64,000 bases of DNA, taken from the IMG/VR virus record IMGVR_UViG_3300029442_000001, positions 1 through 64,000 of that record. One strand, written 5' to 3'. The position numbers and the translations under genes are program-made. Numbering within the stretch: position 1 is the stretch's first letter; every line of letters begins with the position of its first letter. Under the pieces are notes generated by a model. It worked only from the letters and a program-made list of their open reading frames with translations, was not told the DNA's origin and made no database searches. The DNA comes from a virus. Of the stretch, positions 33,246-40,895 are shown in pieces.

Positions 33246-34634
33246 ATGTTAGACTATTCTGCTTTGCTAATTGCATTATTGATTAGTACAGTAAGTGCCT
33301 ATTATAGTATTAGTGGATTAATGGCCATATTTTCGACCGCTCAAATACCTATTATTATTATGGGTGGTGCGTTAGAATTAGGTAAAGTTATTACCACAAT
33401 GTGGGTTAGAAAAAATTGGAGTATTCTTGGTTATGCTAGTAAAAGTTATCTTGTAGCATGTATCATAATATTAATGCTTGTCACAAGTTTAGGTACTTTT
33501 GGATTTTTGTCAAAGAGCCATTTGGATCAAGGTGTACCATCAGCTGATGCACAAGATCAAGTTTCTTTATTTGATGAAAAAATTAAAAATGAAAGAGAAA
33601 CAATAACATTAAATCGTAACTTGATGGCACAAATGGATAATGCAGTAACAGAAATATTAGGTAGAAGCAAAGATCAAAATGGAGCAGAACGCGCAACAGT
33701 AATTAGACGAACTCAAAGTAATGATAGAACGAGATTACAAAAAGAAAATGATTTATCTCAGCAGAAGATTCAACAGTTGCAAGCTGATAGAGCTCCAATT
33801 GCATCTAAGGTAAGAAAAATTGAAGCTGAAGTTGGTCCTATAAAATATGTAGCTGCAATGATTTATGGTGATAATCCGAGCATTGATTTGTTAGAGCGAG
33901 CAGTTAGGTGGATTATCATTATTATTATAATTGTATTTGATCCACTTGCATTAACTTTATTATTAGCTGTGAGCAAAAAAATTGAGCTTTCAAAAATTCA
34001 AAAAGAAGATACTGTCCAAACAGAAGTAATCAAAGAAGTTCTGGTAGAAGTAATCAAAGAAGTGGAAGTAATTAAAGAAGTAGCAGGTCCAGAACGAATT
34101 GTAGAAGTAATCAAAGAAGTGGAAGTAATTAAAGAAGTAGTAGGTCCAGAACGAATTGTAGAAGTAATTAAAGAAGTGGAAGTGGTAGGTCCAGAACGAA
34201 TTGTAGAAGTAATTAAAGAAGTGGAAGTGGTAGGTCCAGAACGAATTGTAGAAGTAATCAAAGAAGTGGAAGTGGTAGGTCCAGAACGAATTGTAGAAGT
34301 AATCAAAGAAGTTTCAGCAGAAGTAAGTCAAGAAGAAAATCCGTTGTTAGTTAAATTGCGTGAATTAGCAGGTCATGTAGATTTGTTAGATACTGAAAGT
34401 TCTTACAATTCTAAATTTGGAACTGCATTTCCTAGAAATCCTAGACGTGGAGATACATTTTTAAGAGTAGACACAGACCCAAATACATTATATAGATTCA
34501 ATGGTCAATCTTGGTTTTCAGTTGCTGATTTGAATGCTACTAGATTATTACAATTGATTTTGTCGGGTGATTTAACATTAGAAGATTTAACCCCAGTTCA
34601 AGTTCAAATGGTTAAAAGTATCATGAAAAAATAA
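33246..34634 (+). CDS. Membrane coiled-coil protein with 15-residue repeats
   Basis: 462 aa. Three N-terminal hydrophobic helices (residues about 5-30, 33-50, 68-90), a long coiled coil (about 100-200), and one strongly hydrophobic helix with an Ile run (about 220-245). Then come near-identical 15-residue units VEVIKEVEVVGPERI (about 260-355), and a C-terminal NPRRGDTFLRVDTDPNTLYRFNGQSWF module like those in fibre proteins. Similar membrane proteins occur in T4-like marine phages with unknown role. It may link virion or tail to membrane, or act in lysis timing. Confidence 0.7.
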   Translation: MLDYSALLIALLISTVSAYYSISGLMAIFSTAQIPIIIMGGALELGKVITTMWVRKNWSILGYASKSYLVACIIILMLVTSLGTFGFLSKSHLDQGVPSADAQDQVSLFDEKIKNERETITLNRNLMAQMDNAVTEILGRSKDQNGAERATVIRRTQSNDRTRLQKENDLSQQKIQQLQADRAPIASKVRKIEAEVGPIKYVAAMIYGDNPSIDLLERAVRWIIIIIIIVFDPLALTLLLAVSKKIELSKIQKEDTVQTEVIKEVLVEVIKEVEVIKEVAGPERIVEVIKEVEVIKEVVGPERIVEVIKEVEVVGPERIVEVIKEVEVVGPERIVEVIKEVEVVGPERIVEVIKEVSAEVSQEENPLLVKLRELAGHVDLLDTESSYNSKFGTAFPRNPRRGDTFLRVDTDPNTLYRFNGQSWFSVADLNATRLLQLILSGDLTLEDLTPVQVQMVKSIMKK

Positions 34635-34674
34635 AATATTGTGCGAAGATAGTAGCTAAAGGTAAATATATGTA

Positions 34675-35916
34675 ATGCGGAAAGAAACAACAATGCCTAA
34701 TAAATGCAGCTTTTGCAATAAAACTCGCGAAGAAGCTACCAAGTTGATCATTAGCGGTGCTACCGCAGCAATTTGCGATGAGTGCGTTGAATTGTGCTCA
34801 AATTTATTAATAAATCAGCAAAATGTAAATATTAAAAAAGACAAAAAACTTGCAAAACACACTAACCCAATTAGAATAAAACAGTATCTGGACCAATTTG
34901 TTATTGGTCAAGAAGATGCTAAGATTGCAATTAGTGTTGGGGTTGCAAATCATTATAAGAGATTATTTTATACAAGTGCAATTGCAATTGAGAAAAGTAA
35001 TATATTATTACATGGACCAACAGGAACAGGGAAAACGCTATTAGCCAAAACAATTGCAGATTTCTTAGATGTTCCTTTTATTATTGCTAATGCAACTGGA
35101 CTTACCGAAGCTGGATATGTTGGCGATGATGTTGAAAGTATTCTAAGTAGATTATTATTAGCAGCAGATGGTGATATCGAAAAAGCACAACACGGCATTA
35201 TCTTTTTAGATGAAATTGATAAAATTGGTAAAAAAAACGACGGATCAACTGCTAACAGAGACATAACTGGAGAAGGTGTACAACAAGCATTATTGAAAAT
35301 AATTGAGGGCGCTGTTATTTCAGTACCAACAGATGGCGGCAAAAAACATGCTGGTTCATCTGTTGTCGATATTGACACAACAGGAATATTATTTATTGCT
35401 AGTGGTTCATTTGTTGGTTTATCAGATGTTATAACAAGACGCAATAAAGAAAACTCAATTGGTTTTGGATCTACAAAAGTAAATAAAGTCCAGTCTTCAA
35501 CAGCATCAGTAGACGATTTAATTAAGTTTGGTATGATTCCAGAATTTATGGGTAGGTTCCCAGTTATTGTTTATACTAATGTGTTAACAACACCCGAATT
35601 GATAAAAGTATTAACTAGTACTAAAAATAACTTAATTAGTCAATATAAATTTTATTTTACAATTGATGGAATTGAAATTTGCTTTACACAAGAAGCATTA
35701 GAAAGTATTGCTGGAAAAGCAAGCATATTGAAAACAGGCGCAAGGGCACTAAAAAATATTTTAGAAAATAGTTTGATGCCACATTTATTTGCATTACCAA
35801 AATATAAAGAACAAAAAGTAGTGGAAATTACATTTACCGCAGGTGTTTTCAACACAAATGCATCACCAGAATTTTCATATAAATCAAAAGCTAAACAAGT
35901 TTTAACAGCAGGTTAA
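34675..35916 (+). CDS. clpX: ClpX-like AAA+ unfoldase
   Basis: 413 aa, like bacterial ClpX. N-terminal C4 zinc finger (CSFCNKTREE...CDECVELC), Walker A GPTGTGKT near 113, GYVGDDVES pore-1 region near 145, Walker B IIFLDEIDKIGKK near 175, and sensor/GAR region with TGARALKNILE near 360. It unfolds tagged substrates and feeds ClpP; a ClpP-like gene is at 60959. ATG 34675 or, equally plausible, ATG 34693 (MPNKCSFC). GGTAAATA upstream is a near-match to the late octamer. Confidence 0.93.
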   Translation: MRKETTMPNKCSFCNKTREEATKLIISGATAAICDECVELCSNLLINQQNVNIKKDKKLAKHTNPIRIKQYLDQFVIGQEDAKIAISVGVANHYKRLFYTSAIAIEKSNILLHGPTGTGKTLLAKTIADFLDVPFIIANATGLTEAGYVGDDVESILSRLLLAADGDIEKAQHGIIFLDEIDKIGKKNDGSTANRDITGEGVQQALLKIIEGAVISVPTDGGKKHAGSSVVDIDTTGILFIASGSFVGLSDVITRRNKENSIGFGSTKVNKVQSSTASVDDLIKFGMIPEFMGRFPVIVYTNVLTTPELIKVLTSTKNNLISQYKFYFTIDGIEICFTQEALESIAGKASILKTGARALKNILENSLMPHLFALPKYKEQKVVEITFTAGVFNTNASPEFSYKSKAKQVLTAG

Positions 35917-35943
35917 TTTTCAAAGGTAAGGTACTAAATCAAA

Positions 35944-36192
35944 ATGAAAGAAAGAGATGGAATTGTTGTTGATGTTCTAAATGGAGATCTAGAGCGTGCA
36001 TTAAAGAAGCTCAAGAAAAAAGTCAATAACGAAGGGATTATGCAGATCCTTAAAGATAAAGAAGGTTTTATTAAACCAAGCGAAATGAAACGACGTGATA
36101 GAGCAAGATCTATTAGCAAGGCTAAGAAACAAGCCAGACTAGATAATTCAGATTTTTACACTCAAGAATATACAGAAAAAACAAAAAATTAA
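35944..36192 (+). CDS. rpsU: Ribosomal protein bS21 homologue
   Basis: 82 aa, slightly longer than bacterial bS21. IVVDVLNGDLERALKKLKKKVNNEGIM and KDKEGFIKPSEMKRRDRARS align with the family almost end to end, followed by an extra tail (FYTQEYTEKTKN). bS21 sits by the anti-Shine-Dalgarno on the 30S platform; phage copies are known in aquatic phages and may bias host ribosomes toward phage mRNAs. Lies between clpX and hsp20. Confidence 0.9.
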   Translation: MKERDGIVVDVLNGDLERALKKLKKKVNNEGIMQILKDKEGFIKPSEMKRRDRARSISKAKKQARLDNSDFYTQEYTEKTKN

Positions 36193-36226
36193 TTTTACCA
36201 AAAAGTTAAAATTTTATATTAAATTG

Positions 36227-36235
36227 TGTTATAAT
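36227..36235 (+). promoter_or_regulatory. Extended -10 promoter for hsp20
   Basis: TGTTATAAT at 36227-36235 is an extended -10; no good -35 is visible. The 60-nt leader ends with AAGGAG before the ATG at 36300. Confidence 0.5.
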
Positions 36236-36299
36236 AAATACAGTAAGGTGCTCATTATGAGGCCTTACAATTAAATACTTGCTTAAGGAGAAGTTATTT

Positions 36300-36734
36300 A
36301 TGAAAAATACATTTACATATACTACGTTTCCAAATTTTGGAAAATATTTTATTGGGTTTGATCGAATATTTGATTCAGCTAACCAATGGACAAATATTCC
36401 ACAGACTGGATATCCTCCATATAACGTAATCCAAACTACAGATGACAAATTTCAAATTGAATTATCTGTGGCTGGATTCAATGAAGATGAATTGACCATT
36501 TCTCTTGATAACAGAATTTTAATTATTTCTGGAAATCAAGAGCAAAAAGATGAAAATATTCAATATGTACATCGTGGGTTAAGTCATCGAAAATTCCAAC
36601 GTGAATTTCAACTTGAAGAACATATTGAAGTAAAATCAGCAGCAGTAAAAAATGGAATTTTGAGAGTTGATTTAGAGAGGATTATTCCTGAAGAATTAAA
36701 GCCTCGTAGTATTGCAATTACATTTACAAAGTAG
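36300..36734 (+). CDS. Hsp20 / alpha-crystallin small heat-shock protein
   Basis: 144 aa. Alpha-crystallin domain from about residue 40 (YNVIQTTDDKFQIELSVAGFNEDELTISLDNRILIISGNQE) to the ...KNGILRVDLERIIPEE segment, ending with the RSIAI variant of the C-terminal IxI motif. Holdase chaperones of this class are common in T4-like marine phages and may protect structural proteins during assembly. ATG 36300 chosen from AAGGAG 9 nt upstream. Confidence 0.93.
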   Translation: MKNTFTYTTFPNFGKYFIGFDRIFDSANQWTNIPQTGYPPYNVIQTTDDKFQIELSVAGFNEDELTISLDNRILIISGNQEQKDENIQYVHRGLSHRKFQREFQLEEHIEVKSAAVKNGILRVDLERIIPEELKPRSIAITFTK

Positions 36735-36743
36735 TATAATTAG

Positions 36744-36768
36744 TTAAGGGGATAACTTCCCCCTTTAA
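36744..36768 (+). terminator. Hairpin after hsp20
   Basis: TTAAGGGG (36744-36751) pairs with CCCCCTTTAA (36759-36768) apart from one extra base. GC-rich stem without a long T-run, directly before the clpS leader; terminator or attenuator. Confidence 0.5.
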
Positions 36769-36780
36769 CAACAATAAAAT

Positions 36781-37086
36781 ATGACTGATACAATTGAAAA
36801 AACCAAAATTATTAATAATACAGATCTTTCAGAACCATCACAATATAAAGTTATTTATATCAATGATGAAATAACCACTTTCGAGTTTGTTATTTCATCA
36901 TTAATGGAAATCTTTAACTATAACGAAGAAACAAGTTATTCTATTGCTAAAAAAGTTCATGATGATGGTAGTGGAGTTGTTGCAGTCATGCCATATGAAC
37001 TTGCTGAACAGAAAGTTCTAGAAGCAACCATTTTAGCAAGAGTATATGGATTTCCATTGGTTGTCAAAATAGAAGCTGAAAATTAA
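36781..37086 (+). CDS. clpS: ClpS N-degron adaptor
   Basis: 101 aa. PSQYKVIYINDEITTFEFVISSLMEIFNY contains the ClpS core; the N/D-D region and the KVHDDGSGVVAVMPYELAEQKVLEATILARVYGFPLVVKIE half complete the fold. Canonical ClpS binds N-terminal Leu, Phe, Tyr or Trp and delivers to ClpA. No ClpA is visible here, so it may commandeer host ClpAP or pair with the phage ClpX. Confidence 0.9.
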   Translation: MTDTIEKTKIINNTDLSEPSQYKVIYINDEITTFEFVISSLMEIFNYNEETSYSIAKKVHDDGSGVVAVMPYELAEQKVLEATILARVYGFPLVVKIEAEN

Positions 37087-37131
37087 TCCTTTGTTATACT
37101 ACCTGGTAAATAGTTATAAAGGAAATAAATA

Positions 37132-38241
37132 ATGTTTAAAAAAATTTTTAATTATTTCAGGCCTGTTCCTGAATCTATTCCATATATAAATGTCTTATTG
37201 GTATATAAGAATATGTCACCAGTAAGAGATTCTTGTTCACATGTTGGATTAGGTGTGACTGCAATGAATCTTTGTAAAAATCTACTAAATTCTGGTATTC
37301 AAGTAGAAGTAAAGTCTGTATTCGACGGCTACGAATTAAGAGATAAATTTTTACCTAATTCAGAATATACTCATGTAGTTATGTTAGCACCTTGGGTAGA
37401 TACACCTTTCTTACAAGGGTTATTAAGAAAATTTCCTTTAATTTCTTTTTCAGTTGTATATCATAGTAATGTAGGATTTCTTCAAGCAGATAGATATGCT
37501 GTAAAGTTAATTAGAGAACAAATAGAATTAGAATTATCTAATCATAATTTCCATGTTGCATGTAATTCTTTAAGATTAACCAATGCAATCATTGATACCT
37601 TCAGAAGACCTGCGGTATGCTTACCTAATATGTATTTTTTAGAAAAAGAACCAACATATCCACGAGTAATTCAATATGGTGACACACTGAAAATTGGTGT
37701 ATTTGGTGCTATGCGGCCACAAAAGAATATGCTATCTGCAGTTTGGGCAGGTATTCAAATGTCAACAATGCTGAATGCTGAATGTGAAATTTCTATTAAT
37801 GCAGGTAGAGTAGAAGGTGGCGAATCTGTTCTGGGTGCAATAAATGAATTAGTGAAAGATGTAGATAAAGTAACTTTGAAAAATATTGGGTGGGTAACAT
37901 GGCCTAGATTTCGAGAGATTGTAAAACATCAACACTTATTAATTTCTCCTTCATATACAGAAAGTTTTTGTAATGTTACTGCTGATGGTATTGCGGAAGG
38001 AGTTCCAAGTGTTGTTACTCAAGCAATGCCATGGGCACCAAAAGAATGGAAAGCAGATCCAGATAGTGTAGAAAGTATTGTTAGAGTTGGTTTTGATGTT
38101 ATGTTGAACAATAAGATACGTCGAAAAGGATATCAAAAATTAGTAGATCACAATATATTTGCTATTAAACAATGGAAAGAATATTTGATTAATACTGGAG
38201 TACACAAAAATAAAGATCATGATGGAAGAGACAAATATTAA
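37132..38241 (+). CDS. Glycosyltransferase, GT4-like
   Basis: 369 aa. N-terminal Rossmann part starts INVLLVYKNMSPVRDS...GLGVTAMNLCKNL. The C-terminal domain has GVFGAMRPQKNML near 195 and the GT4 donor-site motif SPSYTESFCNVTADGIAEGVPSVVTQAMPW near 275 (E-x7-E). Likely transfers a sugar to phage DNA, a virion protein or the host envelope. GGTAAATA at about 37104 and GGAAA before the ATG suggest late expression. Confidence 0.85.
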   Translation: MFKKIFNYFRPVPESIPYINVLLVYKNMSPVRDSCSHVGLGVTAMNLCKNLLNSGIQVEVKSVFDGYELRDKFLPNSEYTHVVMLAPWVDTPFLQGLLRKFPLISFSVVYHSNVGFLQADRYAVKLIREQIELELSNHNFHVACNSLRLTNAIIDTFRRPAVCLPNMYFLEKEPTYPRVIQYGDTLKIGVFGAMRPQKNMLSAVWAGIQMSTMLNAECEISINAGRVEGGESVLGAINELVKDVDKVTLKNIGWVTWPRFREIVKHQHLLISPSYTESFCNVTADGIAEGVPSVVTQAMPWAPKEWKADPDSVESIVRVGFDVMLNNKIRRKGYQKLVDHNIFAIKQWKEYLINTGVHKNKDHDGRDKY

Positions 38242-38587
38242 AAAAGAAAAAACTTTTATTGCTACAATTTATGTTGGGCTCCAAAAAGGATACGCTGGTT
38301 CTTGGTGCTCAAAAGATACCGCGGTGCGAATAATTCAAGCTTATGTAAATGAAGTTGGTTTATGTGTTACCGTTAAGGATACCACGTTTATATACAGTCT
38401 TGGTGGAGAAGATGGTTTAGAAATCGGACTAACTAATTATCCAAGATTTCCGTCATCTCCAGAAAAAATTGTAAATCTTTCCTTAGAGTTGGCAGATTTG
38501 CTAATGAAAGAATTGTGCCAAAATCGAGTAACAGTTGTTACAACAGATACAACTTATATGTTAACTAATCATATTCAATACGATTAA
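38219..38587 (+). CDS. Hypothetical protein
   Basis: 122 aa, overlapping the glycosyltransferase end by 23 nt. Beta-alpha pattern (FIATIYVGLQKGYAGSWCSKDTAVRIIQAYVNEVGLCVTVKDTTF). It resembles small phage proteins of unknown function; no motif identifiable. Confidence 0.6.
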   Translation: MMEETNIKKEKTFIATIYVGLQKGYAGSWCSKDTAVRIIQAYVNEVGLCVTVKDTTFIYSLGGEDGLEIGLTNYPRFPSSPEKIVNLSLELADLLMKELCQNRVTVVTTDTTYMLTNHIQYD

Positions 38588-38590
38588 TAG

Positions 38591-38619
38591 TTGACATAAT
38601 AGAACAAGTTTAGTATAAT
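38591..38619 (+). promoter_or_regulatory. Sigma70-type promoter
   Basis: TTGACA 38591-38596, 17-bp spacer, TATAAT 38614-38619; GAGGAAA before the ATG at 38650. Confidence 0.8.
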
Positions 38620-38649
38620 TAAATAGTAAGTAAAAGAGGAAATAATAAT

Positions 38650-38910
38650 ATGCTTGATGTAAAGAACTACAATGTTACAACAGAATCAGATGTAGAAGTT
38701 ACTGAACTATGGGCTGGTGAGACCTTTTTAGGAATGCTAGAAAATGTAGACGGCGAGGAAGTTGAAGGGCTGTTTCTAGTATTAGGAGATACTGTAGTAT
38801 GTCTCGAATCTGTAGAGTCTGAATTTCCTTCCCGTGCTGATATGGAAGGCGTCCGGATTGTAAATTACAAGGACTGTAAGGCAGTAGTTACAGTTAGCAA
38901 CATTAGCTAA
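38650..38910 (+). CDS. Small acidic hypothetical protein
   Basis: 86 aa, strongly acidic (MLDVKNYNVTTESDVEVTELWAGETFLG, ENVDGEEVEG), beta-rich. A consensus promoter, good ribosome-binding site and strong terminator make it a single-gene early unit. Acidic early proteins often mimic DNA or bind host polymerase; that is only a possibility. Confidence 0.65.
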   Translation: MLDVKNYNVTTESDVEVTELWAGETFLGMLENVDGEEVEGLFLVLGDTVVCLESVESEFPSRADMEGVRIVNYKDCKAVVTVSNIS

Positions 38911-38936
38911 TTATATTATAATTAGTTTATTAGATG

Positions 38937-38974
38937 GGTAATACATTGCTCCACGACAATGTATTACCTATTTT
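38937..38974 (+). terminator. Rho-independent terminator
   Basis: GGTAATACATTG (38937-38948) pairs perfectly with CAATGTATTACC (38957-38968) around an 8-nt loop, followed by TATTTT. Confidence 0.88.
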
Positions 38975-38991
38975 GATTTAAGGAGTATACA

Positions 38992-39204
38992 ATGAACATT
39001 TATACTATTCCTGGCGCAAAAGTTATTTTCTCATATCCTACAAATGGTTATGATGGAGACAATCTTATAGGAAGACAATATTTAACAGTTGGGTACGAAT
39101 ATACTGTTCAAAGAGTGAGCATCGGAAGATCATCTTCTAGAGTATATTTGAAAGAAGTTCCTGACATTGGGTTTAATACATGTATGTTTGAGGATATTAT
39201 ATGA
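38992..39204 (+). CDS. Small hypothetical protein
   Basis: 70 aa. AAGGAG precedes the ATG. Sequence VIFSYPTNGYDGDNLIGRQYLTVGYEYTVQRVSIGRSSSRVYLKEVPD suggests a small SH3-like beta-barrel (short strands, Gly/Tyr turns). The stop overlaps the NADAR start (ATGA). Confidence 0.65.
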   Translation: MNIYTIPGAKVIFSYPTNGYDGDNLIGRQYLTVGYEYTVQRVSIGRSSSRVYLKEVPDIGFNTCMFEDII

Positions 39205-39689
39205 ACGAAAAGTTTACATTTTTTTGGAGCGGACCATTTTCACAGTGGTATCATTCTCCGTTTGAGAGTGGCGGAGTTACATTTCAAAATGCAGAAATGT
39301 ATATGATGTATTATAAAGCAATACGCTTTAATGATAAAGAAACTGCTGAACAAATATTAGTAGCTCCTACGCCAAAAGAAGTTAAAGCATTAGGTCGTAA
39401 AGTTGCAAATTTTGATAAGTCTGCATGGGATGACATTGCGCCACTCATTGTATATGAAGGGAACAAACTTAAATTCCAAACACATTCAGATATTAGAAAA
39501 CTTTTACTTGATACAATAGGAACAACTTTAGTAGAAGCATCTCCATTTGATACAATCTGGGGAATTGGTTTAAGTGAAGACAACCCAAATGCATTGCAAC
39601 GTGAAACGTGGAGAGGTACAAATTGGTTAGGTGAAATTCTTACTCTTGTAAGAGAAGATCTAATGGAAAATTATGATAACTCAAAATGA
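39201..39689 (+). CDS. NADAR-family protein (YbiA-like)
   Basis: 162 aa, full length for the family. FFWSGPFSQWYHSPFESGGVTFQNAEMYMMYYKA at the N-terminus, then PKEVKALGRKVANFDKSAWDD, then the C-terminal SPFDTIWGIGLSEDNP...WRGTNWLGEILTLVRE. NADAR proteins act on ADP-ribose compounds or riboflavin intermediates, and some remove ADP-ribose from guanine in DNA, reversing DarT-type toxins. An anti-defence role is therefore plausible in a phage. Confidence 0.9.
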   Translation: MNEKFTFFWSGPFSQWYHSPFESGGVTFQNAEMYMMYYKAIRFNDKETAEQILVAPTPKEVKALGRKVANFDKSAWDDIAPLIVYEGNKLKFQTHSDIRKLLLDTIGTTLVEASPFDTIWGIGLSEDNPNALQRETWRGTNWLGEILTLVREDLMENYDNSK

Positions 39690-39801
39690 AACTATTTTTG
39701 CTGGTATACTGCTCGTGATTTGTCTAGGTAGAATTATTTGGGTGCATTGGCATAATTATAAAGTTAGAAAAAACAAACAAATCGAAAAGTATTTGCTATA
39801 A
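39673..39801 (+). CDS. Membrane microprotein
   Basis: 42 aa, MITQNETIFAGILLVICLGRIIWV..., one transmembrane helix then a basic tail (HNYKVRKNKQIEK). Starts inside the NADAR gene with TCTAATGGAAAA upstream. Function unknown. Confidence 0.5.
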   Translation: MITQNETIFAGILLVICLGRIIWVHWHNYKVRKNKQIEKYLL

Positions 39802-40015
39802 TTGTGAATATTATAAATTTCATTTACATAAAGCTGATCAATGTGAACATCCAAAACACATAATTAAAGAGAAAGAAACTACAAATTATATTATAGGAGA
39901 CGTAATTCCTGAGTGGTACAGATCACAAAATTGTTCTTTATTCAATAGAGATGGAAAGTGTCCAGTTTTCAAATCTACACAATTACTTTCAGCGGCTGAT
40001 ATTTCAAACCAGTAG
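39791..40015 (+). CDS. Cys-rich putative zinc protein, start unclear
   Basis: An open frame encodes CYNCEYYKFHLHKADQCEHPKH, later WYRSQNCSLFNRDGKCPVFKS, ending DISNQ. The Cys spacing looks like a real zinc-binding protein, but no ATG, GTG or TTG exists in frame after the upstream stop. ATT at 39791 is shown as a placeholder. Either a rare start codon or a gene that lost its 5' end. It overlaps the convergent metallophosphatase-like gene by 41 bp. Confidence 0.4.
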   Translation: MCYNCEYYKFHLHKADQCEHPKHIIKEKETTNYIIGDVIPEWYRSQNCSLFNRDGKCPVFKSTQLLSAADISNQ

Positions 40016-40721
40016 AATTTTTAACATTGCCACGTGGATTGCTAACAAATTCACAATCATTTATAGTAGTTTTCATTGGCTTGTGATGGCCATATACCCA
40101 AGTACTAATTTTATGATTTTTATCTTCTGATTCGATATACTTTTGTGAATTGCTACTAAGCTTAGAACAATCAGCATCAAATATCAAATTTTTATCTGGT
40201 ACTGTATGGCTAATCATTACAATATTTGTAATATCTGGAGAGTTCTGCATTTTTTTAACAGAATGTTGTAAATATTCCAAATCGTTATTATGAATAGTAT
40301 ATAGTTTCATATCATCCATCCAACTACCAGAATCTAATGTTCCGTTGTTATTACTATTTTCTGGTCCCCACCAAAGATTTGCTGCCAAAAAGCTTGTTGA
40401 ATTAATGATTAAAATATGTTCAAATAAATAACTCATATTTTCAATTTTTGATAGTTTATTTCCAAGATAATCTCTATTACTTTGAATATTATCAAAATTG
40501 TTTTGGTGTTCTAAATCTCCATCAATATATAAAACATGTTTATACACTGAAGAAATCTGCTTTAGTTCATATACTGTTCGATCCAGATCTGAACTAACGT
40601 CACCAGCTACTACTGCAATCAAACTGGTTGGGAATGCTTTCCAATTAATACTGGTTGGCCATTCTTCAACATATAAGTCGGAAATCAAATCAAACGATAA
40701 TAGGGGATGTTGGCTACGCAT
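39975..40721 (-). CDS. Metallophosphatase-like protein
   Basis: 248 aa from ATG 40721, chosen because AAAGGAG lies 10 nt upstream; an upstream ATG at 40757 would add 12 residues. Calcineurin-like order: FDLISDLYVEEW, VVAGDVSSDL, YIDGDLEHQ, MISHTVPD and VYGHHKP. Family metal ligands D-x-H and GNH[ED] appear as D-x-Y and G-D-x-E here, so activity may be altered. The 5' end lies in a 110-bp tandem duplication. Confidence 0.7.
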   Translation of the reverse strand: MRSQHPLLSFDLISDLYVEEWPTSINWKAFPTSLIAVVAGDVSSDLDRTVYELKQISSVYKHVLYIDGDLEHQNNFDNIQSNRDYLGNKLSKIENMSYLFEHILIINSTSFLAANLWWGPENSNNNGTLDSGSWMDDMKLYTIHNNDLEYLQHSVKKMQNSPDITNIVMISHTVPDKNLIFDADCSKLSSNSQKYIESEDKNHKISTWVYGHHKPMKTTINDCEFVSNPRGNVKNSTGLKYQPLKVIV

Positions 40722-40750
40722 TTTAATAGAACTCCTTTGTTCTTTTGATA

Positions 40751-40779
40751 TTGACATTTATCATATAATCTGTTATACT
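40751..40779 (+). promoter_or_regulatory. Sigma70-type promoter (duplicated at 40861-40889)
   Basis: TTGACA 40751-40756, 17 bp, TATACT 40774-40779, ATG 6 nt later at 40786 (leaderless). The duplicate has TTGATA 40861-40866 and TATACT 40884-40889, ATG at 40896. Confidence 0.75.
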
Positions 40780-40785
40780 AAAGAT

Positions 40786-40836
40786 ATGGATGTCAAACTT
40801 GCTGGCTGCTATTGGGAAGTTGGCTACGCATTTTAA
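40786..40836 (+). pseudogene. Truncated duplicate of the gene at 40896
   Basis: MDVKLAGCYWE then VGYAF and stop: the first 10 residues equal those of the full gene, after which the tandem unit runs into phosphatase-gene sequence. A by-product of the duplication, though still preceded by an intact promoter. Confidence 0.75.
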
Positions 40837-40895
40837 TAGAACTCCTTTGTTCTTTTGATATTGATATTTATCATATAATCTGTTATACTAAAGAT

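Noticed and set aside
33998-34306. Minus-strand Thr/Ser-rich repeat frame
   Set aside because: It is the shadow of the 15-residue repeats of the membrane protein at 33246.
35944-36192. Bacteroidetes host suggested by BACON domains and bS21
   Set aside because: The promoters are of TTGACA/TATAAT type and Shine-Dalgarno sites are common, unlike Bacteroidetes expression signals.
40498-40836. 112-codon plus-strand open frame ending in the duplication
   Set aside because: It runs antisense through the phosphatase gene; only its last 17 codons, from ATG 40786, belong to the truncated duplicate.
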